This document shows positions 17,999 to 25,671 of a stretch of 36,190 bases of DNA, piece after piece. Position 1 is the stretch's first letter, and each line of letters starts with the position of its first letter. The position numbers were made by a program, and so were the translations under genes. The notes beneath the pieces are model-generated. The model saw nothing but the letters and a program-made list of their open reading frames with translations. It did no database searches and was not told where the DNA came from. The stretch is from Rhodococcus aetherivorans (GTDB taxonomy: Bacteria > Actinomycetota > Actinomycetes > Mycobacteriales > Mycobacteriaceae), in NCBI RefSeq assembly GCF_011058165.1, contig NZ_JAALEG010000066.1:1-36190 (forward strand), written 5' to 3'.

Positions 17999-18879
17999 AG
18001 CTGGGTGTGGTGGTGCCGGTCGAGCTGGAGCAGAGCGGGGAACCCGAGTGGATCCTCGAATTCGCCCGCGCCGCCGAGAAACTGGGTTTCGACGAGATCT
18101 CCGCCGTCGAGCATTCCGTCGTCGTCGCGAACACGGGCAGCGCGTACCCGTATGCGCCGACCGGCAAGTCGCACCTGCCCGACGACTGCGACCTGCCCGA
18201 CCCGCTCGAGCTGCTGTCGTTCGTCGCCGGCGCCACCACCGACCTCGGGCTCGCGACCGGGGTGCTGGTGCTGCCCAACCACCATCCCGTGGTCCTGGCC
18301 AAACGCCTGGCCACCCTCGACCGGCTCGCCCGCGGCCGGGTCCGGATCTGCCTGGGACTGGGCTGGATGCGGGAGGAGATCGAGGCGTGCGGCGGCGACT
18401 TCGACCGTCGCGGGAAGATCGCCGACGAGGCGATCGCGGTGATGCGGGCCCTGTGGGCCGGCACCGGTCCGGCCGGGGTGGACTTCGACGGCGAGTTCTT
18501 CACCTTCCGCGGCGCCCACAGCTGGCCGAAACCGCACCGCGAGACCGGGGTGCCGCTGTACATCGGTGGGCACAGCGCGGCCGCCGCGCGGCGGGCCGGC
18601 CGGCTCGGCGACGGGTTCCAGCCGCTCGGCCTGGCGGGGGAGGACCTCGACCGCGCGATCGGGCGGATGCGCCGCGCCGCCGAGGCGGCGGGCCGCGATC
18701 CCGGCACCGTCGAGCTGGTCTTGGGGGCGACCCTGCCGCGGCTGGACGAGGCGCGGATGGACCGGGCCCGGAAGCTGGGGGCCGGGCGGATGGTGCTGTC
18801 GGCCTCGCCGAAGGCCGGATCGCTGAGCCAGGTCCTCGACGAGATGGCCGCCTGCGCCGAACGCCTCGGCCGGGTCTGA
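17995..18879 (+). CDS. Luciferase-like, probably F420-dependent oxidoreductase
   Basis: Product of 294 aa, a bacterial-luciferase-like TIM barrel. It shows FDEISAVEH near the N-terminus, LATGVLVLPNHHPVVLAK, GRVRICLGLGWM and LYIGGHS, all typical of the actinobacterial F420-dependent class. These enzymes transfer hydride between F420H2 and diverse substrates, or act as flavin monooxygenases, so the reaction is open. The GTG start overlaps the stop of the preceding SDR by four bases. It is the last gene of this operon; the next operon starts 101 bp later with its own regulatory inverted repeat. A role in reducing or oxidising a steroid ring or side chain is inferred from context only. Confidence 0.85.
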   Translation: MKLGVVVPVELEQSGEPEWILEFARAAEKLGFDEISAVEHSVVVANTGSAYPYAPTGKSHLPDDCDLPDPLELLSFVAGATTDLGLATGVLVLPNHHPVVLAKRLATLDRLARGRVRICLGLGWMREEIEACGGDFDRRGKIADEAIAVMRALWAGTGPAGVDFDGEFFTFRGAHSWPKPHRETGVPLYIGGHSAAAARRAGRLGDGFQPLGLAGEDLDRAIGRMRRAAEAAGRDPGTVELVLGATLPRLDEARMDRARKLGAGRMVLSASPKAGSLSQVLDEMAACAERLGRV

Positions 18880-18934
18880 CGCCGGGCCGGTTCCCGCTGG
18901 CCGAGATGCTCCGCCCGGCCGACGGCAACGCTGA

Positions 18935-18970
18935 CTAGCGTCCGAGGTCACAACGACATTCGGTCGCTAG
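18935..18970 (+). promoter_or_regulatory. 36-bp inverted repeat abutting the igr-like operon start
   Basis: CTAGCGTCCGA (18935-18945) and TCGGTCGCTAG (18960-18970) pair at 10 of 11 positions around a 14-base spacer. The right arm runs into the AGGAGAA ribosome site (18969-18975) of the first gene. It could be a regulator operator, or an RNA hairpin that limits ribosome access. TAGCGT at 18936-18941 also resembles an actinobacterial -10 element. Confidence 0.6.
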
Positions 18971-18980
18971 GAGAATCGCG

Positions 18981-20147
18981 ATGGATCTGAAGGAATCCCC
19001 GGAGCAGGTCGCGCTCAGGAAGGAGCTGCGCGCCTACTTCGCGTCGCTGCTGCCGGAGGACAAGCGCCGCCGTGCCGGTGAGCAGGGGGTGGGCGGCGAG
19101 CACTTCCGCGAGGTCGTCACGCTGCTCGGCAAGGACGGCTGGCTGGGGATCGGCTGGCCCACGGAGTACGGCGGGCAGGGCCGCTCCATCGAGGAACAGT
19201 TCGTGTTCTTCGACGAGGTGCAGCGGGCGGGCCTGCCCTTCCCGTTCGTCACCGTGAACACCGTCGGGCCGACCCTGATGAAATACGGCACGCAGGAACA
19301 GAAGGACCGCTTCCTGCCCGGCATCCTCTCCGGCGACATCGTCTTCGCGATCGGCTACACCGAACCGGAGGCCGGCACCGACCTGGCGTCGCTGAAGACC
19401 CGCGCGGTGCGCGACGGCGACGAGTGGGTGGTCGACGGCAACAAGATCTTCACCTCGGGCGCGAACACGGCCGACTACGTGTGGCTCGCGTGCCGCACCG
19501 ACCCGGACGTCCCGAAGCACAAGGGCATCTCGATCCTCATCGTGCCGACCGACGCGCCCGGGTTCTCGTGGTCGCCGATCCACACCGTCGGGGGTCTCTC
19601 GGTCACCGCCACCTACTACAGCGGTATCCGAATCCCGGACCGGGACGTCGTCGGCGAGGTCGGCGGCGGCTGGCCGCTGATCACCGCGCAGCTCAACCAC
19701 GAACGCATCGGCCTCGCCGCGATCGGCGGCCGCACCTACGGGCTGTGGCAGCAGGTGCTGGACTGGGCGAAGGAGAACGGCGCCATCGAGATTTCCTGGG
19801 TGCAGCAGGAGTTCGCTCGCACCCACGCCAAGCTCGAGGCGATGCGGCTGCTGAACTGGAAGATGACCGCCGCCGTCGCGGCCGACACCCTCTCCGGTGC
19901 CGACGCGGGCGCGACCAAGGTGTACGGCACGGAGACGCACGTCGACGTGTACCGGACGCTGCTGGGCATTCTCGGGGCCGCCGGCCGGATCCGCCCCGAG
20001 TCGCCGGGAGCCGTGCTCGCCGGACAGATCGAGCAGATCTCCCGTCAGGGCATGGTCAACACGTTCGGCGGCGGTGTCAACGAGGTCCTGCGCGACATGG
20101 TCGGCACGATGGGCCTGGGCCTGGTGCGGGAGAAGAGGGTCAAGTGA
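18981..20147 (+). CDS. Acyl-CoA dehydrogenase subunit, FadE29 (ChsE2)-like
   Basis: Product of 388 aa, matching FadE29 in length and layout. The flavin/substrate signature is GYTEPEAGTDLASLKTRA near residues 130-147, followed by ACRTDPDVPKHKGISILIV, NHERIGL and a C-terminal FGGGVNEVLRDMV. In Mycobacterium, FadE28 and FadE29 form an alpha2beta2 dehydrogenase for the three-carbon steroid side chain (C22-CoA), and neither works alone. The FadE28-like partner is two genes downstream at 21128. It is first in an operon of at least six genes. The ATG has AGGAGAA about six bases upstream, overlapping the inverted repeat. The stop overlaps the next start (GTGA, 20144-20147). Confidence 0.92.
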   Translation: MDLKESPEQVALRKELRAYFASLLPEDKRRRAGEQGVGGEHFREVVTLLGKDGWLGIGWPTEYGGQGRSIEEQFVFFDEVQRAGLPFPFVTVNTVGPTLMKYGTQEQKDRFLPGILSGDIVFAIGYTEPEAGTDLASLKTRAVRDGDEWVVDGNKIFTSGANTADYVWLACRTDPDVPKHKGISILIVPTDAPGFSWSPIHTVGGLSVTATYYSGIRIPDRDVVGEVGGGWPLITAQLNHERIGLAAIGGRTYGLWQQVLDWAKENGAIEISWVQQEFARTHAKLEAMRLLNWKMTAAVAADTLSGADAGATKVYGTETHVDVYRTLLGILGAAGRIRPESPGAVLAGQIEQISRQGMVNTFGGGVNEVLRDMVGTMGLGLVREKRVK

Positions 20148-21127
20148 GCGAACTGCTGACCAGGCTGAGGGCGTTCGAGGGGCAGACCCTGACGCCGACG
20201 ACGTGGGGCCCTGACGCGGTCAACACCCCGATGATCCGGCACTGGGTCGAGACGATGGGCGACACCAGCCCGATCTACCTCGACGACGCCGCCGCCCGCG
20301 CCACCGGCCGCGACGGTGCCGTCGCGCCCGCGCTCATGACGCAGGTGTGGACGATGCGCACCTTTACCGACAAGATGGCGAACAACGACCCGTCGCCGGT
20401 GTGGACCGACCTGATCGCCACGCTCGACGACGCCGGCTTCACGTCCGTCGTCGCGACGGACTCGGACTTCGAGTTCTTCGTCGAACTGCGCCCCGGCGAA
20501 CGTGTTTCGCTCACCGAGGTGATCGAATCGATCTCCGAGGAGAAGAGGACCGGGCTCGGCGCGGGTCACTTCGTGACCACCCTCAAGACGTACCGCAACG
20601 GGGACGGCGCGGTCGTCGCCACCCAGCGCTGGCGCACCCTGCGCTTCCGGCCGAAGGACACGGCGCAGCCGGAGCCGAAGCGCGAGAGCTCGCCCGGCTC
20701 GGAATCCACCGTCCCGAAGGGTCTGCGCCCGCGTCCGGCGATCAACGCCGACAACGCCTTCTGGTTCGAGGCGGCCAGGGAGCACCGCCTGGTGATCCAG
20801 CGTTGCGCGGCGTGCGGCACGCTGCGGCATCCGACCGGGCCGATGTGCGGGCGGTGTCGTTCCCTCGAGTGGGACACCGTCGACGCGTCGGGCCGCGGCA
20901 CCGTCTACAGCTTCGTCGTCAACCACCACCCGCGGATCCCCGGGTTCGAGTACCCGCTCGTCGTCGCGACGATCGAACTCGAGGAGGGCACCCGGCTGAT
21001 CGCGAACATGACCGGTGTAGAACCGCACGAGGTCGAGATCGGCATGGCGGTGGAACTGGACTGGATCGACGCCGACCCCGAGTTGACGCTGCCCGCGTTC
21101 CGGCCGGCCGCACGGAAGGATTCGTAG
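20144..21127 (+). CDS. ChsH2-like protein: MaoC hotdog domain plus DUF35
   Basis: Product of 327 aa with two parts. The N-terminal MaoC-like domain (about 1-170) contains HWVETMGDTSPIYLDD. The C-terminal DUF35 domain (about 203-320) has a rubredoxin-like zinc ribbon with C221-x2-C224 and C235-x2-C238, then an OB-fold. In known systems the hotdog part pairs with ChsH1 to hydrate the C22 steroid enoyl-CoA, while DUF35 docks the Ltp2 aldolase, forming a hydratase-aldolase complex. Both partners lie just downstream (22237 and 22674). The GTG start overlaps the dehydrogenase stop, and the stop codon directly abuts the next ATG. A Ser/Pro/Glu-rich linker (about 172-195) joins the domains. Confidence 0.92.
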   Translation: MSELLTRLRAFEGQTLTPTTWGPDAVNTPMIRHWVETMGDTSPIYLDDAAARATGRDGAVAPALMTQVWTMRTFTDKMANNDPSPVWTDLIATLDDAGFTSVVATDSDFEFFVELRPGERVSLTEVIESISEEKRTGLGAGHFVTTLKTYRNGDGAVVATQRWRTLRFRPKDTAQPEPKRESSPGSESTVPKGLRPRPAINADNAFWFEAAREHRLVIQRCAACGTLRHPTGPMCGRCRSLEWDTVDASGRGTVYSFVVNHHPRIPGFEYPLVVATIELEEGTRLIANMTGVEPHEVEIGMAVELDWIDADPELTLPAFRPAARKDS

Positions 21128-22240
21128 ATGGATTTCAACTTCAGCGAAGAGCAGGAAGCGATTCGCGGCCTCGCGCACGAGGTCTTCACCGGCAAGGCCG
21201 GCATCGATCGGGTCAAGCAGGTCGAGCTGAGCGACGAGCGCATCGACCGGCAGCTGTGGCGGGAGCTGGCCACGACGGGTCTGCTCGGCGTCGCGCTGCC
21301 CGAAGACCTCGGCGGCGGTGGGCTCGGCCTGGCGGAGCTGTACGTCCTGCTCGAGCAGCAGGGCCGGCACGTGGCGCCGGTGCCGATCTGGCAGTCGGTG
21401 CTCGCCGCGCTCGCCGTCGCCGAGTTCGGCACCGACGACCAGCGCACCGCGCTGGTGCCGGGTGTCGCCGACGGCAGCCGGTTCCTGACGATCGGTCTCG
21501 AGGAGTTCGGCCCCTACGTCCCCGGTGACCCGCAGACCACCGCCACGGAGGCCGGCGGCCGGTGGGCCCTGACCGGTGCGAAGGCCGTCGTCCCCGTCAC
21601 CCACGTCGCGTCCCGCGCGATCGTCTCGGCCACCACCCCGGCCGGTGCCGCGCTGTTCGTCGTCGATCTCGCCGGCGCGGGCGTCTCCGTCGGGCAGACG
21701 CACTCGACCACCTGGGAGATCTGCGGCAACGTCACGTTCGACTCGGCTCCCGCCGAGCTGCTCGGGCCCACGGACGGCACCGCCGCGCAGTGGCTGCTCG
21801 ACCGCGTCGAGCTCGCGCTCGCCGCGATCCAGCTCGGTGTCGGCTCGGGTGCCGTCCAGCAGGCCGTCACCTACCTCAACGGGCGCATGCAGTTCGGACG
21901 TCCGCTCGCGACGTTCCAGGCCGTGGGCCACCAGCTGGCCGACTGCTACATCGACCTCGAGGCGATGCGCGTGACGCTGTGGCAGGCCGCGTGGCTGCTC
22001 GCCGAGGGACAGGACCCCGGCACCTCGGTGCTCGTCGCGAAGTGGTGGGCCACCGACGGCGGCCAGCGCGTCGTGCACCGCACCACGCACGTGCACGGCG
22101 GCATGGGCGTCGACACCGACTATCCGGTGCATCGGCACTTGTTGTGGGGCAAGCAGATCGGCGCCACCCTCGGTGGCTCCGCGTCGGATCTGGCGCGCCT
22201 GGGCGCCCAGCTCGCCGCCGGCGTCGAGGTGGTCGCGTGA
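21128..22240 (+). CDS. Acyl-CoA dehydrogenase subunit, FadE28 (ChsE1)-like
   Basis: Product of 370 aa, about 30 longer than the mycobacterial FadE28 I recall. It lacks the canonical YTEPEAG-type motif; that region reads GLEEFGPYVPGD. It keeps GRMQFGRPLATFQAVGHQLA, the FAD and dimer motif, and HVHGGMGVDTDYPVHR. This split of motifs between two chains is diagnostic of the heteromeric steroid dehydrogenases. It should pair with the FadE29-like chain at 18981. It starts on the base after the ChsH2-like stop and ends overlapping the ChsH1-like start (GTGA, 22237-22240), so stoichiometric expression is likely. The gene order alternates dehydrogenase and hydratase subunits. Confidence 0.91.
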   Translation: MDFNFSEEQEAIRGLAHEVFTGKAGIDRVKQVELSDERIDRQLWRELATTGLLGVALPEDLGGGGLGLAELYVLLEQQGRHVAPVPIWQSVLAALAVAEFGTDDQRTALVPGVADGSRFLTIGLEEFGPYVPGDPQTTATEAGGRWALTGAKAVVPVTHVASRAIVSATTPAGAALFVVDLAGAGVSVGQTHSTTWEICGNVTFDSAPAELLGPTDGTAAQWLLDRVELALAAIQLGVGSGAVQQAVTYLNGRMQFGRPLATFQAVGHQLADCYIDLEAMRVTLWQAAWLLAEGQDPGTSVLVAKWWATDGGQRVVHRTTHVHGGMGVDTDYPVHRHLLWGKQIGATLGGSASDLARLGAQLAAGVEVVA

Positions 22241-22677
22241 CCGCCACCGTGTCCACGGGCCGCAGCTACGACGACATCGAGATCGGCGAGGCACTGCCCG
22301 AACTCGCGATCCCGCTCACCCGCACACTGATCGTCGCGACCGCCCTCGCGACCCGCGACTTCCAGGATGTCCACCACGACCCCGAGCTGGCGCGCGAGCG
22401 CGGTTCGAAGGACGTGTTCATGAACATCCTCACCAGCAACGGGCTGGTGGGCCGGTTCGTCACGGACTGGTCCGGTCCGTGCGCCGTCGTGCGGCGGGTG
22501 AAGATCCGTCTGGGCGCACCGAACTACCCCGGGGACACCATGACGATTACCGGCGAGGTGGTCGGCAAGTCCGACGGCCTCGTCGAGGTCCGCGTCCGCG
22601 GCGCCAACAGCCTCGGCGACCACGCCACCGGCACTGTCACGATCGCCTTCACCGACCGGCCGGGAGGAACCCGATGA
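22237..22677 (+). CDS. ChsH1-like MaoC enoyl-CoA hydratase subunit
   Basis: Product of 146 aa, a single hotdog domain. The active-site stretch RDFQDVHHDPELA (about residues 40-52) carries the Asp-x4-His hydratase pair; GSKDVFMNILT and the following helix are the dimer and substrate region. It closely follows ChsH1, which forms a heterotetramer with the MaoC half of ChsH2 to hydrate 3-oxo-4,17-pregnadiene-20-carboxyl-CoA. A Thr/Ser-rich N-terminal tail of about 15 residues is extra. Starts and stops overlap both neighbours (GTGA at 22237-22240, ATGA at 22674-22677). Confidence 0.92.
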   Translation: MTATVSTGRSYDDIEIGEALPELAIPLTRTLIVATALATRDFQDVHHDPELARERGSKDVFMNILTSNGLVGRFVTDWSGPCAVVRRVKIRLGAPNYPGDTMTITGEVVGKSDGLVEVRVRGANSLGDHATGTVTIAFTDRPGGTR

Positions 22678-23849
22678 CCAGCCCGCTCTCCGGTGCCGCC
22701 GCGATCGTCGGCATCGGCGCCACCGAGTTCTCCAAGAAGTCCGGCCGCTCGGAGCTGCAGCTCGCGTGCGAGGCCGTCGTCGCCGCGCTGGCCGACGCCG
22801 GCATCGACCCGTCCGAGGTCGACGGACTGGCCACCTACACGATGGAGACCAACGGCGAGATCCTCGTCGCCCGCAACTGCGGGCTCGGGGAACTGAAGTT
22901 CTTCTCCCGCATCGGCTACGGCGGCGGGGCGGCGTGCGCGACGGTGCAGCAGGCCGCGATGGCCGTCGCGACGGGCGTCGCCGAGGTCGTCGTGGTCTAC
23001 CGCGCGTTCAACGAACGTTCCGGTATCCGGTTCGGTCTCGGCCAGCACGACCGGCCGATGGATTCGACCGCCGACCGCGCCGCCTACGCGTGGCTGACCC
23101 CGCAGGGGCTGGCGACGCCCGCTCAGTGGGTCGCGATGTTCGCCCGCCGCTACATGCACCAGTACGGTGCCACGAGTGAGGATTTCGGTCGGGTTGCCGT
23201 CGTCGCCCGCAAGCACGCCGCGAACAATCCGGCCGCGTGGTTCCACGGCAAGCCCATCACGCTCGCGGACCATCAGAACTCGCGGTGGATCGCCGAGCCG
23301 CTGCACCTGCTCGACTGCTGCCAGGAGACCGACGGCGGTCAGGCCCTCGTCGTCGTCTCGGCGGAACGCGCCCGGGACCTGCGGCACCGGCCCGTGCTCG
23401 TCAAGGGCGCCGCGCAGGGCTCCGGTAAGGACCAGCACATGATGACCAGCTACTACCGTCCGGACATCACCGGCGTCCCCGAGATGGGACTGGTGGGCCG
23501 CCAGCTCTACGGCCAGAGCGGACTGAGTCCGGACCACATCGACGCGGCGATCCTCTACGACCACTTCACCCCGCTGGTGCTGCCGCAGCTCGAGGAACTC
23601 GGCTTCTGTGGCGTCGGCGAGGCCAGGGACTTCGTCCGCGAGGGCAACCTCGAGATCGGGGGCCGGCTGCCGAGCAACACCCACGGCGGCCAGGTCGGCG
23701 AGGCGTATCTGCACGGTGTCAACGGCATCGCCGAGGCGGTCCGCCTGGTGCGCGGCACCTCCACCAATCAACCCGACGGCGTCGAGAACGTGATCGTCAC
23801 GGCGGGAACCGCGGTTCCCACGTCCGGACTGATCCTCGGTGCCGCCTGA
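22674..23849 (+). CDS. ltp2: Ltp2-like steroid side-chain retro-aldolase (thiolase fold)
   Basis: Product of 391 aa with a thiolase fold but no CGSS nucleophile motif; the equivalent region reads GGAACATVQQ near 85-93. Tyr295 in LYDHFTP and Tyr345 in GEAYLHG fall one residue from the two Tyr reported as essential in Ltp2 (Tyr294 and Tyr344, from memory), which strongly supports an aldolase. Ltp2 cleaves the hydrated C22 steroid-CoA to propionyl-CoA and a C17 ketosteroid, working in complex with the ChsH2 DUF35 domain. The ATG overlaps the ChsH1-like stop by four bases and has GGGAGG six bases upstream. It is the fifth gene of the igr-type operon. Confidence 0.92.
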   Translation: MTSPLSGAAAIVGIGATEFSKKSGRSELQLACEAVVAALADAGIDPSEVDGLATYTMETNGEILVARNCGLGELKFFSRIGYGGGAACATVQQAAMAVATGVAEVVVVYRAFNERSGIRFGLGQHDRPMDSTADRAAYAWLTPQGLATPAQWVAMFARRYMHQYGATSEDFGRVAVVARKHAANNPAAWFHGKPITLADHQNSRWIAEPLHLLDCCQETDGGQALVVVSAERARDLRHRPVLVKGAAQGSGKDQHMMTSYYRPDITGVPEMGLVGRQLYGQSGLSPDHIDAAILYDHFTPLVLPQLEELGFCGVGEARDFVREGNLEIGGRLPSNTHGGQVGEAYLHGVNGIAEAVRLVRGTSTNQPDGVENVIVTAGTAVPTSGLILGAA

Positions 23850-23867
23850 TCCCGGAAGGATTCGACA

Positions 23868-24680
23868 ATGACGGCAGTGGAGCAGAAGGCCGGCGCGTGG
23901 CGCGGAGCCGACCTGGGCACCCGCACGGTGGCCTACGACGAGCGCGACGCGATCCTCTACGCGCTCGCCGTCGGCGCCCAGCCCGCCACCGACCTGGACC
24001 TGGTGCTCGAGGACCGGCTGCGGGTGCTGCCGACGTTCGCGCTGACCCTGGCCCAGTGGGCACCGGACGAGCTGGGCTCGCGCGGCGCGTTCGACACGAC
24101 GACGGCGCTGCACGGCTCGCAGGAGCTGACCGTGCTGGCCCCGCTGCCGCGTCGCGGTGAGGTGGAGCTGCGGGCGTCGGTGGGCGAGGTGTGGGACAAG
24201 GGGGCCGCGGCCGTGTTCGAGGTCCGCGTCGAGTGCGAGTACTTCGTCGCGACGTGGTCGATCTTCGCGCCCGGCGCGGGTGGTTTCGGGGGCGAGCGCG
24301 GCCCGTCGAAGCCGGCGGCGCCGCAGGGCGAGCCGGAGCTGACCGGGGAACTGGCCACGGCCGCGAACCAGGCCGCGCTGTACCGGCTCACCGGCGACCG
24401 GCACCACATCCACATCGATCCGGAGGCGGCCGCGCGGATCGGTCAGCCGCGCCCGATCATGCACGGGCTGTGCACCCTGGCGGCGGTGACCCTGCCCCTG
24501 GCCCGGCTCCTCGGGGCGCATCCGGCGGACCTGACCGAACTGCAGGGCCGCTTCGCGGCGCCGGTGTTCCCCGGCGACGTCGCCGTGCTGCGGGTGTGGG
24601 GCGGACGCGACGACGCCGTGTTCGAGGTGGCCGCGGACGGGCAGGCCGTGATCTCGGGGGCGCGCGCGTCGTTCGCGTGA
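23868..24680 (+). CDS. Second double-hotdog MaoC-type enoyl-CoA hydratase
   Basis: Product of 270 aa. The C-terminal half holds the hydratase-2 motif in altered form (GDRHHIHIDPEAAARIGQ, then RPIMHGL, about 177-203), in which the usual N-P-L-H is H-H-I-H with the catalytic Asp and His kept. The N-terminal half is a motif-less hotdog. It is related to the hydratase at 8539 but about 20 residues shorter. It starts 18 bp after the Ltp2-like stop (ribosome site GGAAGGA), so it is probably the last gene of the igr-like operon, before the hairpin at 24684-24720. The operon already has a ChsH1/ChsH2 hydratase, so this one may serve a different chain length or a ring-degradation step. Confidence 0.87.
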   Translation: MTAVEQKAGAWRGADLGTRTVAYDERDAILYALAVGAQPATDLDLVLEDRLRVLPTFALTLAQWAPDELGSRGAFDTTTALHGSQELTVLAPLPRRGEVELRASVGEVWDKGAAAVFEVRVECEYFVATWSIFAPGAGGFGGERGPSKPAAPQGEPELTGELATAANQAALYRLTGDRHHIHIDPEAAARIGQPRPIMHGLCTLAAVTLPLARLLGAHPADLTELQGRFAAPVFPGDVAVLRVWGGRDDAVFEVAADGQAVISGARASFA

Positions 24681-24683
24681 GGT

Positions 24684-24720
24684 CGTGGACCGGTGCCCGG
24701 CTGCCGGGCACCGGTCCACG
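24684..24720. terminator. Perfect hairpin between convergent genes
   Basis: Perfect 17-bp arms (24684-24700 and 24704-24720) with a three-base loop, CTG. It lies between the hydratase stop (24680) and the stop of the minus-strand SDR (24723), three bases from each, and probably terminates both transcripts. Confidence 0.78.
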
Positions 24721-24722
24721 CG

Positions 24723-25499
24723 TCACTTGCCGTGCAGGGCCATGTAGCGGGCCGGGTACTCGCCGCCGCCGTGGACCGCCAGGTCGGCGCCGTTGACGTA
24801 GGACGCGAGGTCGCTGCCGAGGAACAGGCAGGCGCGCGCGATGTCCGACGGGACGGCCATCCGCTCCATCGGCAGGGTGCGGGTCACCGCGGCGCCGCCG
24901 TCGTCGCCGTAGACCGAGGCCGCGGCCTCGGTGCGGATCAGGCCGGTGGTGATGTGGTTGACCCGCACCTTCGGTGCCCATTCGAGGGCGAGGGCCTTGG
25001 TCAGGCCCAGCAGGCCGGCCTTTGCGGCGGTGTACGCGGCGGTGCCGGGCTGCGGATCGTGTGCCGAGACGCTGCCGATGTTGATGATCGAGCCGCCCCC
25101 GGGCCGCTCCTGCATCACCCGGTTGGCCGCCTGCGCCGCGTAGAACGGGGCGAGCAGGTTCAGCGCGACGATCTTCTCCACGAAGCGCGGGGAGACGGTG
25201 GCGGCGTCGGAGTCCGGTGACCCGCCGGCATTGTTGACCAGCACGTCGAGCCGGCCGAACCGGGCGACGGCGTCCTCGACCAGGGCGGCCACGTCGGCGG
25301 GGTCGCGCACGTCGACGGCCCGGAACGCCGCGCTCCGCCCGCCGGCCGAGGGCAGGGACCCGGGCTCGTTGCGGGCGCATACCAGGACGTCGGCGCCCGC
25401 GGCGAGGAAGTGTTCGGCGACGACGAAGCCGATGCCCTTGGTGCCGCCGGTGACGATCACGGCGCGTCCGGTGTGGTCGACGGGATTGGGAAGGTGCAC
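24723..25499 (-). CDS. Short-chain dehydrogenase, probably KstR2-regulated (Rv3549c-like)
   Basis: Product of 258 aa. The signatures are TGGTKGIGFV near residues 18-27, NNAGGSPDSD, a Ser in NIGSVSAHD and catalytic YTAAK; the C-terminal part SYVNGADLAVHGGGEYPARY is distinctive. From memory this pattern matches the Rv3549c group of SDRs in the KstR2 regulon, which degrades the ring C/D remnant of steroids. The GTG start is chosen for AAAGG seven bases upstream; an ATG much further upstream would run through the operator and into the divergent gene. It is divergent from the SDR at 25672, and a perfect KstR2-type box lies between them. The substrate is not determined. Confidence 0.87.
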   Translation of the reverse strand: MHLPNPVDHTGRAVIVTGGTKGIGFVVAEHFLAAGADVLVCARNEPGSLPSAGGRSAAFRAVDVRDPADVAALVEDAVARFGRLDVLVNNAGGSPDSDAATVSPRFVEKIVALNLLAPFYAAQAANRVMQERPGGGSIINIGSVSAHDPQPGTAAYTAAKAGLLGLTKALALEWAPKVRVNHITTGLIRTEAAASVYGDDGGAAVTRTLPMERMAVPSDIARACLFLGSDLASYVNGADLAVHGGGEYPARYMALHGK

Positions 25500-25586
25500 G
25501 TGGCTACCTTTCTGGAACTCGGGTCGGTTCGAGACTGCTTGCAGTCGCGCGCCTTTCGTGGACGCGAGCGGGAACCGACGTGGACA

Positions 25587-25600
25587 AGCAAGTGCTTGGT
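25587..25600. promoter_or_regulatory. KstR2-type operator
   Basis: AGCAAGTGCTTGGT matches every fixed position of the published KstR2 consensus, A-N-CAAG-N2-CTTG-N-T (recalled from the mycobacterial work). It lies in the 172-bp gap between two divergent SDR genes, 88 bp from one start and 72 bp from the other. A further CAAG at 25585-25588 and another at 25601-25604 flank it, so overlapping half-sites are possible. No KstR2 gene is in the window. Confidence 0.7.
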
Positions 25601-25671
25601 CAAGGATAGTGGACGGGACGCCTGGGGCACCAGGATTTCCGTAGTGGCGAGAGAACCGGGAGCAGGGACAC

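Noticed and set aside
22524-24719. 731-codon minus-strand open frame opposite the Ltp2-like and hydratase genes
   Set aside because: The plus-strand products carry catalytic motifs and overlapping starts and stops; the antisense frame has none.
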